This document shows, piece after piece, positions 1 through 6,741 of a DNA stretch of 64,000 nucleotides (position 1 is its first letter; each line of letters begins with the position of its first letter). Source of the DNA: Acidovorax sp. FHTAMBA (GTDB taxonomy: Bacteria > Pseudomonadota > Gammaproteobacteria > Burkholderiales > Burkholderiaceae_C). Position numbers and translations under genes: made by a program. Below the pieces are notes generated by a model. The model ran no database searches. It had not been told where the DNA came from and was given only the letters and a program-made list of their open reading frames with translations. The DNA is taken from the NCBI RefSeq assembly GCF_038958875.1, contig NZ_CP152407.1, positions 441,501-505,500 of the forward strand, written 5' to 3'.

Positions 1-670
1 TCCTGCGCAGCTCGCAGGCGGGACAGGTGCCGCAGCCATAGCCCCAGGCGTGGGGGGTGTCACGCACACCGTGGTAGCAGGTGTGGGTGTCGGAAACGAT
101 CAGCGCCACCAGGGCCTCGCCTCCCATCGCCCGCGCCAGCTCCCAGGTGTCGGCCTTGTCCAGCCACATGAGCGGCGTCTCGAAGGTGAACCGCTGCCCC
201 ATGCCCAGCGACACGGCTACCTGCAGGGCCTTGAGCGTATCGTCCCTGCAGTCCGGGTAGCCTGAAAAATCCGTTTCGCACATGCCACCCACCAGCGTGT
301 GCAGGCCGCGCCGGTAGCCCACGGCCGCCGCCAGGTTGAAGAACAGCAGGTTGCGCCCGGGCACGAAGGTGTTCGGCAGGCCGGACTCGGTCATCCGGAT
401 TTCGGTCTCGCGGGTCAGCGCCGTATCGCTGATGTTTCCGAGCACGGCGAGATCCACCATGTGGTCCGCGCCCAGCCGGGCCGCCCAGTGGGGGAACTGC
501 CCGCGCAAGGCGGCCAGCACGGCCTGGCGGGCCTGCAGCTCCACGCTGTGGCGCTGGCCATAATCGAACCCGATGGTTTCCACATGGGCAAAGTGTTCCA
601 GCGCCCACGCCAGGCAGGTCGTGGAATCCTGCCCGCCAGAAAAAAGGACGAGTGCGTGTCCGGGTCTCAT
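1..670 (-). CDS. queC: 7-cyano-7-deazaguanine synthase QueC (3' end cut by window edge)
   Basis: QueC converts 7-carboxy-7-deazaguanine to preQ0 with ATP and ammonia, in queuosine biosynthesis. Translating the minus strand from the ATG at 670 gives an N-terminal PP-loop, LFSGGQDSTTCL, and near the left edge the zinc-binding cysteine pattern CYHG...GYGCGTCPACELR typical of the QueC C-terminus. About 223 residues are present and only the last few are missing. Intermediate segments such as FVPGRNLLFFNLAAAVGY also fit the family. The gene lies downstream of a small membrane peptide gene and a hairpin terminator, so it probably has its own promoter. Confidence 0.93.
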   Translation of the reverse strand, partial: MRPGHALVLFSGGQDSTTCLAWALEHFAHVETIGFDYGQRHSVELQARQAVLAALRGQFPHWAARLGADHMVDLAVLGNISDTALTRETEIRMTESGLPNTFVPGRNLLFFNLAAAVGYRRGLHTLVGGMCETDFSGYPDCRDDTLKALQVAVSLGMGQRFTFETPLMWLDKADTWELARAMGGEALVALIVSDTHTCYHGVRDTPHAWGYGCGTCPACELRR

Positions 671-707
671 GAAGCTTCTCGCGATAAAAATGGGGCGGAC
701 GTAAAAA

Positions 708-726
708 AGCCCCGCATTGCGGGGCT
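708..726 (-). terminator. Rho-independent terminator of the 48-residue peptide gene
   Basis: Perfect 8-bp inverted repeat, agccccgc-att-gcggggct. On the minus strand it is followed by six T residues (702-707 read in reverse). It sits 35 nt after the stop codon of the small gene at 761-907 and before queC. Confidence 0.85.
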
Positions 727-760
727 GTGCGCGATGGTGATGGTTGCCGGGGCCGCCCGA

Positions 761-907
761 TCAGGCCATCGTCACGGCGATGAAGGCCAGCAGGAACATC
801 ATGATGCCGCCGACCACCGGCAGCACCACGGGAACCAGATGAACCACGTTTTCCACGGGGTCGTTCGATGGCGTTGCGGGGGAGTGCGAGGTGTTGTGGT
901 CAGACAT
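761..907 (-). CDS. Small single-pass membrane protein, 48 aa, unknown function
   Basis: Short minus-strand frame starting with ATG at 907 (MSDHNTSHSPATPSND...) and ending at TGA 761-763. The first 20 residues are polar. The rest is one hydrophobic helix, roughly residues 24-47, rich in Val, Met, Leu and Phe (VVLPVVGGIMMFLLAFI). A strong terminator directly downstream supports a discrete transcribed gene. No known family was recognised. It resembles small inner-membrane proteins that modulate larger complexes, but that is only an analogy. Confidence 0.6.
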   Translation of the reverse strand: MSDHNTSHSPATPSNDPVENVVHLVPVVLPVVGGIMMFLLAFIAVTMA

Positions 908-993
908 GGTGGGCTCCAGATGCTTAAAACTTGCGCAATTCTAGCCGCGGCAGCGCGAGCGGAGTGCAAAACCCCGCACGGCATCACTTCAGA

Positions 994-2193
994 TCAGATC
1001 AGGTCGGCCTGCATGCCGGCTGTGCGCAGCTGGGCCAGCACTTCATCCACGTGCGCCTTGCCCCGGGTCTGCAGCACCAGTTCGATCTCCACGTTCTGCG
1101 CGGCCAGCATGGTGAAGGCGCGCTGGTGGTGCACCTCTTCAATATTGGCGCCCGCGTCGGCCACCGTGGCGGTGATGCGTGCCAGCACGCCGGGCACGTC
1201 GCGCGCGCTCACCTTGATGCGCGCCAGGCGCCCGGAGCGCACCATCCCGCGCTCGATGATGGCGGCCAGCAGCAGCGGGTCGATGTTGCCGCCGCACAGC
1301 ACCAGGCCCACGCGCTTGCCCTTGAAGCGCTCGGGGTAGCGCACCAGTGCGGCCAGCCCGGCGGCCCCCGCACCCTCCACCAGCGTCTTTTCGATTTCGA
1401 GCAGCATCAGCACTGCCTGCTCGATGTCGCCTTCGTCCACCAGCACCAGGTCGTCCACCAGGCGCCTGACCACCTCCTGCGTGATCTTGCCCGGCGTGCC
1501 CACCGCAATGCCCTCGGCAATGGTGGATGTGCCCTGGGGGTGGTGCGTGCCCTTGACGGCGTTCACCATCGCCGGAAAGCGTGCGGTCTGCACACCGACG
1601 ATCTCGATGCCGGGCTGGATCGCCTTGGCGGCGGTGGCCACGCCGGCAATCAGCCCGCCTCCCCCCACGGCGATCACCAGCGTGTCCAGGTCGGGCACGG
1701 CCTGCAGCATCTCCAGCGCCAGCGTGCCCTGGCCCGCAGCCACGGCCTCGTCGTCGTAGGGGTGCACAAAAGTCAGGCCCTGTGTGTCAGACAGCATGTA
1801 GGCGTGGGCGCGCGCTTCTTCCAGCGTGTCGCCGTGCAGCACCACCTCGGCGCCAAAGCCGCGCGTGCGCTCCACCTTCACGCCGGGCGTGAAGCGCGGC
1901 ATCACGATCACGGCGCGCAGGCCCAGCCGCTGCGCGTGGTAGGCCACGCCCTGGGCATGGTTGCCCGCGCTCATGGCCACCACGCCGTGCGCGCGCTCCT
2001 CGGGCGTGAGCAGCGTGAGCTTGTTGCAGGCGCCGCGCTCCTTGAACGAGGCAGTGAACTGCAGATTTTCGAATTTGAGGAACACCTGCGCGCCCACGAT
2101 CTGCGAGAGCGTGCGGGATTCCACACACGGCGTGTCCAGCACCTGGCCTTGTAGGCGGGTGGCGGCGGCCTGGATGTCTTGAAGGGTGATCAT
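994..2193 (-). CDS. ilvA: Threonine ammonia-lyase with C-terminal ACT domain
   Basis: PLP enzyme of fold type II that deaminates threonine (and serine) to 2-oxobutyrate, feeding isoleucine synthesis or threonine catabolism. The PLP lysine segment is FTASFKERGACNKL. The glycine-rich phosphate loop AVGGGGLIAG and a second conserved motif LCGGNID are present. The last 75 or so residues (RLARIKVSARDVPGVLARI...) form one ACT domain, matching the short TdcB-like form of about 400 aa. I chose the start MITLQDIQ at 2193 because homologues begin there. In-frame ATGs at 2202 and 2232 exist, and none has a clear ribosome binding site. Confidence 0.92.
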   Translation of the reverse strand: MITLQDIQAAATRLQGQVLDTPCVESRTLSQIVGAQVFLKFENLQFTASFKERGACNKLTLLTPEERAHGVVAMSAGNHAQGVAYHAQRLGLRAVIVMPRFTPGVKVERTRGFGAEVVLHGDTLEEARAHAYMLSDTQGLTFVHPYDDEAVAAGQGTLALEMLQAVPDLDTLVIAVGGGGLIAGVATAAKAIQPGIEIVGVQTARFPAMVNAVKGTHHPQGTSTIAEGIAVGTPGKITQEVVRRLVDDLVLVDEGDIEQAVLMLLEIEKTLVEGAGAAGLAALVRYPERFKGKRVGLVLCGGNIDPLLLAAIIERGMVRSGRLARIKVSARDVPGVLARITATVADAGANIEEVHHQRAFTMLAAQNVEIELVLQTRGKAHVDEVLAQLRTAGMQADLI

Positions 2194-2250
2194 GTCCGGC
2201 ATTGTGGCGGGGAATGCTGCGGGCCGGGCCACTGTTCAACTGGCGCTACC

Positions 2251-2310
2251 AAAATAATAGCTATTGGCGCTTGATGAGCAAGCGCTTGAAGCCGTTTTGA
2301 CCAAAACTTT
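2251..2310 (+). repeat. Dispersed palindromic intergenic repeat, copy 1
   Basis: Copy of the roughly 60-bp element found twelve times in this window: aataatagct, then a palindromic core built on gcgcttg...caagcgc, then ttttgacc. Forward orientation is defined here as agct...ttttgacc. It lies between the ilvA start and the RNA ligase stop. Confidence 0.85.
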
Positions 2311-2364
2311 ATGCCGCCCGAGCGGCTGGGCGTGCTGGCACGCCGGATGGGTTCGTTCCCTTCC

Positions 2365-3045
2365 TCACACCACCCGGTTCCACTCCAGCGCCCGTGAGCG
2401 CCAGTGCGCATCAATCGTCTGCGTGAAGTCCGCCCGCACCAGTTTGGCGCGGTTCTCCAGCCAGTCGGCGTTTTCGCGCCGCACCACGATGCCTTCGAGG
2501 TGGCCCTGGCGGAACTGGCTGTCGTGGGCGTGCACCCAGTCGCGCAGCTGGTCCAGCGTGACCTCGCCCGCGTACAGGCAGGGCACGGTGTTGAAGCCCA
2601 TCTGCGCGGCCCAGGCGTTGCGCCGCTGGGTGCTCCAGAAGCGCTGTTCCTGGCGGTCGTACACGTCGAACAGCATCCACCAGTCGGGCAGGGTGGCGTA
2701 GTCGAGCGAGTGGCGCGCGGCGCACCATTCGCCAAAGGCCACCAGGTGCGTCCCCAGGGCGTCGAACAGCTTGTCTTCGTGCGCGGCCAGCCAGGGGCCC
2801 AGGCGGGCGAACTGGCCGTGGAAGGGTTGGGGCAGGTACTGGCCCCGGTTCTGGGCGCGCAGCACGCCGTCGGGCGAGACCGAGAAGCCCAGGTTGGCGC
2901 CGTCGAGCTTTTCCTCCAGCACCACAGGGCCGCTGAGGATGTCCTCGGCCTCGGCGGGCGAGAGCACTTTGTCGTCGCGCGGCTCGCCCGTGGCCAGCCA
3001 GGCGATGTGGGGGGTGTGGGGGAAGCGGAAGAAATCTTCGGACAT
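2365..3045 (-). CDS. RNA ligase family protein (Rnl2-like nucleotidyltransferase)
   Basis: A 226-residue protein of the covalent nucleotidyltransferase superfamily (RNA_ligase, PF09414-like), which joins RNA ends through an AMP-lysine intermediate. Motif I is EEKLDGANLGF with the candidate adenylated Lys46. It is followed by QNRGQYL, a motif III-like stretch GEWC...WWMLFDVYD, motif IV EGIVVRRE and motif V RAKLVRADF, all in the expected order. The start at 3045 lies 7 nt after the stop of the PIN-domain gene, so the two are almost certainly co-transcribed with the ATPase upstream. There is no kinase or phosphatase domain. Substrate is unknown; an RNA cut made by the neighbouring PIN protein is a tempting but unproven candidate. 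Confidence 0.85.
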   Translation of the reverse strand: MSEDFFRFPHTPHIAWLATGEPRDDKVLSPAEAEDILSGPVVLEEKLDGANLGFSVSPDGVLRAQNRGQYLPQPFHGQFARLGPWLAAHEDKLFDALGTHLVAFGEWCAARHSLDYATLPDWWMLFDVYDRQEQRFWSTQRRNAWAAQMGFNTVPCLYAGEVTLDQLRDWVHAHDSQFRQGHLEGIVVRRENADWLENRAKLVRADFTQTIDAHWRSRALEWNRVV

Positions 3046-3052
3046 AGGTGTT

Positions 3053-3616
3053 CTATTTTGCGCGCCGCGCGGGCGGGTGTTTCTGGCGCCAGCGGGCTTG
3101 CAACCAGTCGGGCAGCAGGTTTTCCACCTCCAGCCCGACGTCGTGCAGGGCCTGGCGGCAGTCGATCCAGTCGGTGTCGGCGGCGTTGGTGATTTGGGTT
3201 GCGTGGCCTGCGTCCAGCGCGGCGAGGGCGGCGGCCACCATCTTGCGGTCGGCCAGGTCGGTGACGGCCTCGGCCAGCTCGGGCGGCAGCACGGCGTTGC
3301 CATTCTTGTCGAGCAGCACATCGACCCACACCACCTCGCCGCGATCCATCTTGTGCATCAGGGCCAGCCAGCCGTAGTCCTGCTCGGTGAGCTTGTGGCG
3401 GTATTCGCCGCAGACATGCCAGTCCACGTCGAGCACGGCGTGGCGCGTGGGGTCGGCCTCGAAGGCTTCGAGCCAGTCGAACACCTGCTGGCGCAGCGCG
3501 GCTTCTTCCACGGGGGTGGCGTCCTGGCGAAAGGGCGAGCCCTCGTCGACCGCGCTGGCGACGATGAGCACATTGGTGTCCACCAGGCGGGCCTGCATCG
3601 CTCCTGCCTCAGCCAT
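3053..3616 (-). CDS. PIN-domain-like putative ribonuclease
   Basis: A 187-residue protein with the layout of a PIN nuclease: RLVDTNVLIVAS near the N-terminus (first metal-binding Asp), an acidic residue in GEYRHKL, DLADRKMVAAAL, then ITNAADTDW near the end, matching the late conserved acidic pair. PIN domains cut single-stranded or structured RNA using Mg or Mn. Its first ATG (3616) overlaps the end of the ATPase gene by 8 nt. A second ATG at 3598 sits just after an AGGAG and gives MQARLVDTN, the more usual PIN N-terminus. Overlap upstream and the 7-nt gap downstream show an operon. It is longer than VapC toxins and lacks a Phd/VapB-type partner. Confidence 0.72.
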   Translation of the reverse strand: MAEAGAMQARLVDTNVLIVASAVDEGSPFRQDATPVEEAALRQQVFDWLEAFEADPTRHAVLDVDWHVCGEYRHKLTEQDYGWLALMHKMDRGEVVWVDVLLDKNGNAVLPPELAEAVTDLADRKMVAAALAALDAGHATQITNAADTDWIDCRQALHDVGLEVENLLPDWLQARWRQKHPPARRAK

Positions 3617-4898
3617 CGGCGGTTTCCCTTAAACGCAGTGCGCGTGCCCGGGCCTGCTCGCGCGCCTCGCCCATCGCGTCGCCAAAAAAGCGCGGCGGCC
3701 AGTTGCGCACGGCGCCAAATTCGTCCACGTCCAGCGGCACCAGCACGGCATCGGCCCCCTTGCGCTCGACGAACAGCATGCGGCACTGCGCGGTGCTGGT
3801 CTGGCGCCGGGCGATCAGGGTTTGCATGCGGCGGAACAGGTGCTCGGAATGGGTTTCGACGAGAAACTGCACCTGGCGCTGCTGGCTCACCTCGGCAAAC
3901 ATTTCGGCCAGCACGGCCTGGGCCAGCGGGTGCAGGTGGATTTCGGGCTCTTCCAGCAGCACGGTGCTGCCCGGCGGTGCGCAGTAGGCCACGGCCAGCA
4001 CCGGCAGCACCTGCGACACGCCCACGCCCACGTCGCGCAGGTTGGCCACCACGCCGTCGTGGTGCACCAGCACCTCGTAGCGGCCCGATCGGCCCACGGC
4101 GCGCACGCTGAGCTGCTCGGCCATGCCCATGCGCTGCAGCCAGTGCGACACGCTGCGCAGCACGCTGCCCTGGTGCTCGGACGGCAGCAGGGTGTTGGCC
4201 AGCAGCGCGTCGATGGCCTTGTGGCCGTCGCTGCCCACCTCGCCGGGCGCCGTCTTGTTCCACACATAGTCGCGCTCGGGGCGGCGGCGCAGCGGGCCGA
4301 GGTAGACGATGCCCTCCAGCTCGCGGCGCAGGGCCAGGCTCAGGTCCTGCAGGTGGGCGCCGTCGCTGCCCAGCAGGGCCAGGGCCTCGGCAGGGAGGGC
4401 GATGGAGCGCTCGGGCGCGAGCTGCGGGCCCTTGCCGCGCGGGCGGGGCTCGTCGTCCACGTACACCGCGTAGGCGCCGCGCTCGCGCCGCACAGCCCGG
4501 AAGCGCCGCGCCACGGTGGACAGCTCCAATTCCTGGATGGCCACCGCCCCGCTGGCCGTCTGCCCGTAGCTGCAGGCAAAGCGCCCGTGGCGCACACGCT
4601 CGCCCTCGGGCCGCTGGAAGCTGAGTGCGATGGAGAACTGGCGCGGTGCGGCCGCGCCGCGTGCCAGCACCGCATCAAAGCCGCCAAAGTGAAAGTAGTC
4701 GTTGGCCTCATCCCCGCCCAGGTTCAGGTGGATGGTGCGGTCGGGCGAGGCCACGGTCTGCTTGAGCAGCAGCAGGCTTTGCAGCAGCGTGGACTTGCCC
4801 GACGAGTTGCTGCCCAGCAGCATCGTCACGGGCGCCAGTTGCACCGGGCCGCTGTCGCGCCAGGCCTTGAGGTTCTGCAGGTGGAGTTGGTCGATCAT
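3609..4898 (-). CDS. AAA (ABC-type) ATPase, DUF3696-like, OLD/AAA15 group
   Basis: A 429-residue P-loop ATPase of the ABC-like AAA group common in defence systems. Walker A is GSNSSGKST (residues 29-37). The Walker B/D-loop region is LLEEPEIHLHP and the sensor-like segment is VETHSEHLFRR. The C-terminal NWPPRFFGDA resembles the I-NWP-GFF signature of DUF3696. No TOPRIM or other nuclease domain is fused, so the nuclease function may be supplied by the PIN protein encoded next, with which it overlaps by 8 nt. First gene of a three-gene minus-strand operon (ATPase, PIN, RNA ligase), with a dispersed repeat just upstream of its start. Confidence 0.85.
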   Translation of the reverse strand: MIDQLHLQNLKAWRDSGPVQLAPVTMLLGSNSSGKSTLLQSLLLLKQTVASPDRTIHLNLGGDEANDYFHFGGFDAVLARGAAAPRQFSIALSFQRPEGERVRHGRFACSYGQTASGAVAIQELELSTVARRFRAVRRERGAYAVYVDDEPRPRGKGPQLAPERSIALPAEALALLGSDGAHLQDLSLALRRELEGIVYLGPLRRRPERDYVWNKTAPGEVGSDGHKAIDALLANTLLPSEHQGSVLRSVSHWLQRMGMAEQLSVRAVGRSGRYEVLVHHDGVVANLRDVGVGVSQVLPVLAVAYCAPPGSTVLLEEPEIHLHPLAQAVLAEMFAEVSQQRQVQFLVETHSEHLFRRMQTLIARRQTSTAQCRMLFVERKGADAVLVPLDVDEFGAVRNWPPRFFGDAMGEAREQARARALRLRETADG

Positions 4899-4927
4899 GG
4901 CAAGGGCATCTTACGCGGCGTGCAGGT

Positions 4928-4990
4928 TTGAATAAAAACGGCCTACAGCGCTTATCTGACATGCGCAAACAGCTATCAAATATGTAGCTA
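4928..4990 (-). repeat. Dispersed palindromic intergenic repeat, copy 2
   Basis: Reverse-oriented copy with core agcgcttatctgacatgcgc and the conserved gatagct. It lies between the ATPase gene start and the norR stop codon and slightly overlaps the norR 3' end. Confidence 0.8.
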
Positions 4991-6553
4991 ATCCTTGAGC
5001 GCCAGACGGCGCGCCAGCTTGTGCAGGTTGCTGGCGTCGATGTCCAGCTCGCGCGCGGCGCGCGCCCAGTTGCCGGCGTGGCGGGCCAGGGCGGCCTGGA
5101 TGCAACGGCGCTGGCAATCATCCACCGCGTCGCGCAGCGTGCCCGGTGCCTCCGGTGCGGGCCCGGTGGCGGGCGCCACGGGGGGCAGGGCCGGTGAGGT
5201 GCCCGGGGTGCCGGGGCCTTGCAGGGCATCCAGGTCGAGCAGGGCGGCCTCCAGGGTCACGATGTCGTTGCGCGCAGCGCCGCGGCTCAGGGCCTTGAGC
5301 GCGGCGCGGCTCACCACGTGTTCCAGTTCGCGGATGTTGCCAGGCCAGGGGTAGCGGCGCAGCGCGTCCTGCGCGCCGGGCGACAGGCGCAGGCTGCGCA
5401 GGCCCAGCCGGGCGCGGTTCAGCTCCAGAAAGCGGCCCGCCAGCAGCAGCACATCGTTGCCGCGCTCGCGCAGCGGCGGAATGGGCACGGGGTACACCGA
5501 GAGCCGGTGGTACAGGTCTGCGCGGAAGTCGCCCGCAGCCACCTGCTCGCGCAGGTTGCGGTTGGTGGCTGCTACCACGCGTACGTCCACGCGGCGCGGG
5601 CGGTCGGCGCCCAGGCGCTGGATCTCGCCGTTCTGCAACGTGCGCAGCAGCTTGGCCTGCACGGCCAGCGGCAGCTCGCCCACTTCGTCGAGGAACAGGG
5701 TGCCGCCCTCGGCGGCTTCAAAGCGCCCGGGCCGGTCGGTGACTGCGCCCGAGAACGCGCCGCGCACGTGGCCAAACAGCTCGCTTTCGGCCAGCGACTC
5801 CGGCAGCGCCGCGCAGTTCACGTGTACCAGCGGGCGCGCAGCGCGTGGCGACTGGCGGTGCAGCAGGCGCGCAAAAAGCTCCTTCCCCACACCGGTCTCG
5901 CCCAGCAGCAGCACCGGCAGGTCCGAGCCCGCCACCACCTCCAGCTCGTGCAGCAGGCGCAACAGGGGCTCGCTCTGGCCGACGATCTCCATGTCGCCAT
6001 CGCCTGCACGGGTGGTGCGCCCGTCGTCGGCGCTGCGGGTGGGGGGGGCGCTGCGCAGCGCCTGCACCTCGCGCTCCAGCCGCGAGATGCGCACGGCCGC
6101 CTCCACCAGCACCTTGCAGTCGGCCAGCGCGGCGCGTGCGGCTTCGCCAAAGGTGCCGGTCTGTAGTGCGTCGAGCGTGAGCACACCCCAGGGCTGGCCG
6201 TCCACCTGCAGGCTCACGCCCATGCAGTCGTGCACGGGCAGGGGCTCGCCCACCAGGGTGTCGAGCAGGCCGTCGTAGGGGTCGGGCAAGGTGCTGTCGT
6301 GGTCAAAGCAGGTCACCTCGCGCCGCGCCAGGATGGCCGCCAGCCGCGGGTGCTGGCCCACGGCAAAGCGGCGCCCCAGCGCCTCGCGCACCAGGCCCTC
6401 CACGGCCACGGGGCGCAGGTGGTCCTGTTCCAGCTGCAGCAGCGCCACAGCGCCGCAGTGAAAGCGGGCCCGCAAGTGGTCCACCAGCCGCTGCAGGCGC
6501 ACGGCCTGGGGCAGGTCGGTCGAGAGGTCGGCCAGAAGGGGAGTGTCGGTCAT
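4988..6553 (-). CDS. norR: Nitric oxide-responsive sigma-54 activator NorR
   Basis: A 521-residue enhancer-binding protein. Residues 1-165 form a GAF domain that in the family senses NO through a non-haem iron; candidate ligands visible are Cys110 and Asp128, with Asp91/Asp94 nearby. The AAA+ domain has Walker A GETGVGKE (218-225) and a sigma-54 contact loop reading GAFSGA, a Thr-to-Ser variant of GAFTGA. The last 50 residues form a Fis-type helix-turn-helix (NWARAARELDIDASNLHKLARRL). I chose ATG 6553 because upstream residues are non-conserved and cross the NorR boxes. Divergent from norB. A GGT-N7-ACC box directly abuts its start codon, which suggests autoregulation. Confidence 0.93.
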   Translation of the reverse strand: MTDTPLLADLSTDLPQAVRLQRLVDHLRARFHCGAVALLQLEQDHLRPVAVEGLVREALGRRFAVGQHPRLAAILARREVTCFDHDSTLPDPYDGLLDTLVGEPLPVHDCMGVSLQVDGQPWGVLTLDALQTGTFGEAARAALADCKVLVEAAVRISRLEREVQALRSAPPTRSADDGRTTRAGDGDMEIVGQSEPLLRLLHELEVVAGSDLPVLLLGETGVGKELFARLLHRQSPRAARPLVHVNCAALPESLAESELFGHVRGAFSGAVTDRPGRFEAAEGGTLFLDEVGELPLAVQAKLLRTLQNGEIQRLGADRPRRVDVRVVAATNRNLREQVAAGDFRADLYHRLSVYPVPIPPLRERGNDVLLLAGRFLELNRARLGLRSLRLSPGAQDALRRYPWPGNIRELEHVVSRAALKALSRGAARNDIVTLEAALLDLDALQGPGTPGTSPALPPVAPATGPAPEAPGTLRDAVDDCQRRCIQAALARHAGNWARAARELDIDASNLHKLARRLALKD

Positions 6554-6566
6554 GGTGATAAATACC
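6554..6566 (+). promoter_or_regulatory. NorR box 1 (GGT-N7-ACC)
   Basis: ggt-gataaat-acc, one of three boxes between norR and norB. It is immediately adjacent to the norR start codon. The GGT-N7-ACC consensus and a three-box arrangement are known for NorR of Ralstonia eutropha. Confidence 0.8.
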
Positions 6567-6570
6567 CTTT

Positions 6571-6589
6571 GCGGGTGAAATGTACCCGC
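6571..6589 (+). promoter_or_regulatory. NorR box 2 (extended palindrome)
   Basis: gcgggt-gaaatgt-acccgc: the strongest of the three boxes, with 6-bp perfect arms around the N7 spacer. Confidence 0.85.
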
Positions 6590-6598
6590 AAAACAAAA

Positions 6599-6611
6599 GG
6601 TAAAAAACACC
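6599..6611 (+). promoter_or_regulatory. NorR box 3 (GGT-N7-ACC)
   Basis: ggt-aaaaaac-acc, the box closest to the -24/-12 promoter of norB. Confidence 0.8.
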
Positions 6612-6651
6612 CTGGATGCTGCAAGTGATTGTTTTGCAAGGCAACCGGTGC

Positions 6652-6667
6652 TGGCGTGTGGCTTGCA
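6652..6667 (+). promoter_or_regulatory. Sigma-54 (-24/-12) promoter of norB
   Basis: tggcgtgtggcttgca matches TGGCRYR-N4-TTGCW. GG at 6653-6654 and GC at 6665-6666 have the invariant 10-bp gap. It lies 40 bp downstream of the last NorR box and 75 bp upstream of the norB ATG. Confidence 0.88.
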
Positions 6668-6741
6668 ACAAGAGCGTGTGTTTGCTTTATCTGAAACCAC
6701 AACCATGAATTCACGCCACGCACTGCATTGGGAGGCCCGCC

